64,000 bases of DNA, from contig NZ_JAMOIC010000012.1 in assembly GCF_024448895.1 (NCBI RefSeq), positions 1-64,000 of the forward strand, read 5' to 3'. Within the stretch, counting starts at the first letter, position 1, and every line of letters begins with the position of its first letter. A program made the translations under genes and the position numbers. Below, piece by piece: positions 63,896 to 64,000 of this stretch. The notes below the pieces were generated by a model that did no database searches, was not told the DNA's origin, and saw only the letters and a list, made by a program, of their open reading frames with translations. The stretch comes from Stutzerimonas stutzeri. Lineage in GTDB: Bacteria > Pseudomonadota > Gammaproteobacteria > Pseudomonadales > Pseudomonadaceae.

Positions 63896-63944
63896 GGCTA
63901 GGCATCCCCTACCTTGTTTTTGCGTCAGCGGGCTAGGCATCCCC
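63896..63944. repeat. Two copies of GGCTAGGCATCCCC, each in a small hairpin
   Basis: Copies at 63896-63909 and 63931-63944, 35 bp apart. The first is closed by GGTAGG/CCTACC, the second by CGGG/CCCG, leaving the shared CTAGGCATC in the loop. They lie upstream of the rplM promoter. No gene was found from 63826 to 64000; the repeats may belong to the 3' or 5' end of a gene beyond the window. Confidence 0.55.
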
Positions 63945-64000
63945 GACGACAGGCTGCGGAATTATCCGGATTACGCGCAAAATAGCAAGCATGTTCGAAT

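Overview
The window is a chromosomal segment of a GC-rich gammaproteobacterium of the Pseudomonas group, most like Pseudomonas/Stutzerimonas stutzeri-type genomes. This rests on gene content and order: msrPQ-pssA-ilvCHI, mrcB with a TPR lipoprotein beside it, cbpA next to a PrrF-type iron-responsive sRNA, purH-purD-retS, and a complete dcw cluster followed by rnpB-rsmI-lpoA-yraN-gmhA-dolP-sspBA-petCBA-rpsI-rplM. No phage, IS, integrase, CRISPR array or tRNA gene was seen.

Layout. 1-170: two sigma70-type promoters on the minus strand fire off the left edge, probably the start of an rRNA operon. 171-6144 (minus): methionine sulfoxide repair of the periplasm (msrQ, msrP), phosphatidylserine synthase (pssA), and branched-chain amino acid synthesis (ilvC, ilvH, ilvI). 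6545-10430: a DUF4124 protein, a YqcC-family protein, and the PBP1b activator/PBP1b pair (lpoP-like, mrcB). 10587-14241 (plus): an aminoglycoside-phosphotransferase-like/P-loop kinase fusion, a methyltransferase, a TfoX-C protein and a CbpA-like cyclic-nucleotide-binding protein. 14299-14432: a Fur box and one copy of the PrrF sRNA. 14472-17741: ChaN-type haem-binding lipoprotein, small Rieske protein, DsbD. 17894-30237 (plus): aroQ, accB-accC, prmA, a DUF3426 membrane protein, dusB-fis, purH, purD, and the hybrid sensor kinase retS.

30620-35880 is the least conserved stretch: two membrane proteins of unclear role, an AEC transporter, a solitary rfbD, a decayed KGG/Rho-N-type stress gene carrying both a frameshift and an in-frame stop, a 46-residue acidic ORF and a bacterioferritin-like protein. 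35977-53719 (minus) is the division and cell wall cluster, mraZ-rsmH-ftsL-ftsI-murE-murF-mraY-murD-ftsW-murG-murC-ddlB-ftsQ-ftsA-ftsZ-lpxC, almost all genes overlapping or separated by a few bases, with four MraZ operator repeats in the mraZ leader. 54017-54374 is RNase P RNA. 54455-63755 holds rsmI, lpoA-yraN-gmhA-dolP, sspA-sspB, the cytochrome bc1 operon petABC, and rplM-rpsI.

Most of the window is core metabolism, envelope assembly and respiration, and I see no unknown defence or mobile system. The items most worth checking are the single-copy prrF locus, the doubly disrupted stress gene, the phased MraZ array, the apparently leaderless mrcB message, degenerate ATP-lid boxes in RetS, and a few structured leaders (ilvI, purD, upstream of rplM). 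Locus comparisons to P. aeruginosa are from memory and were not searched.
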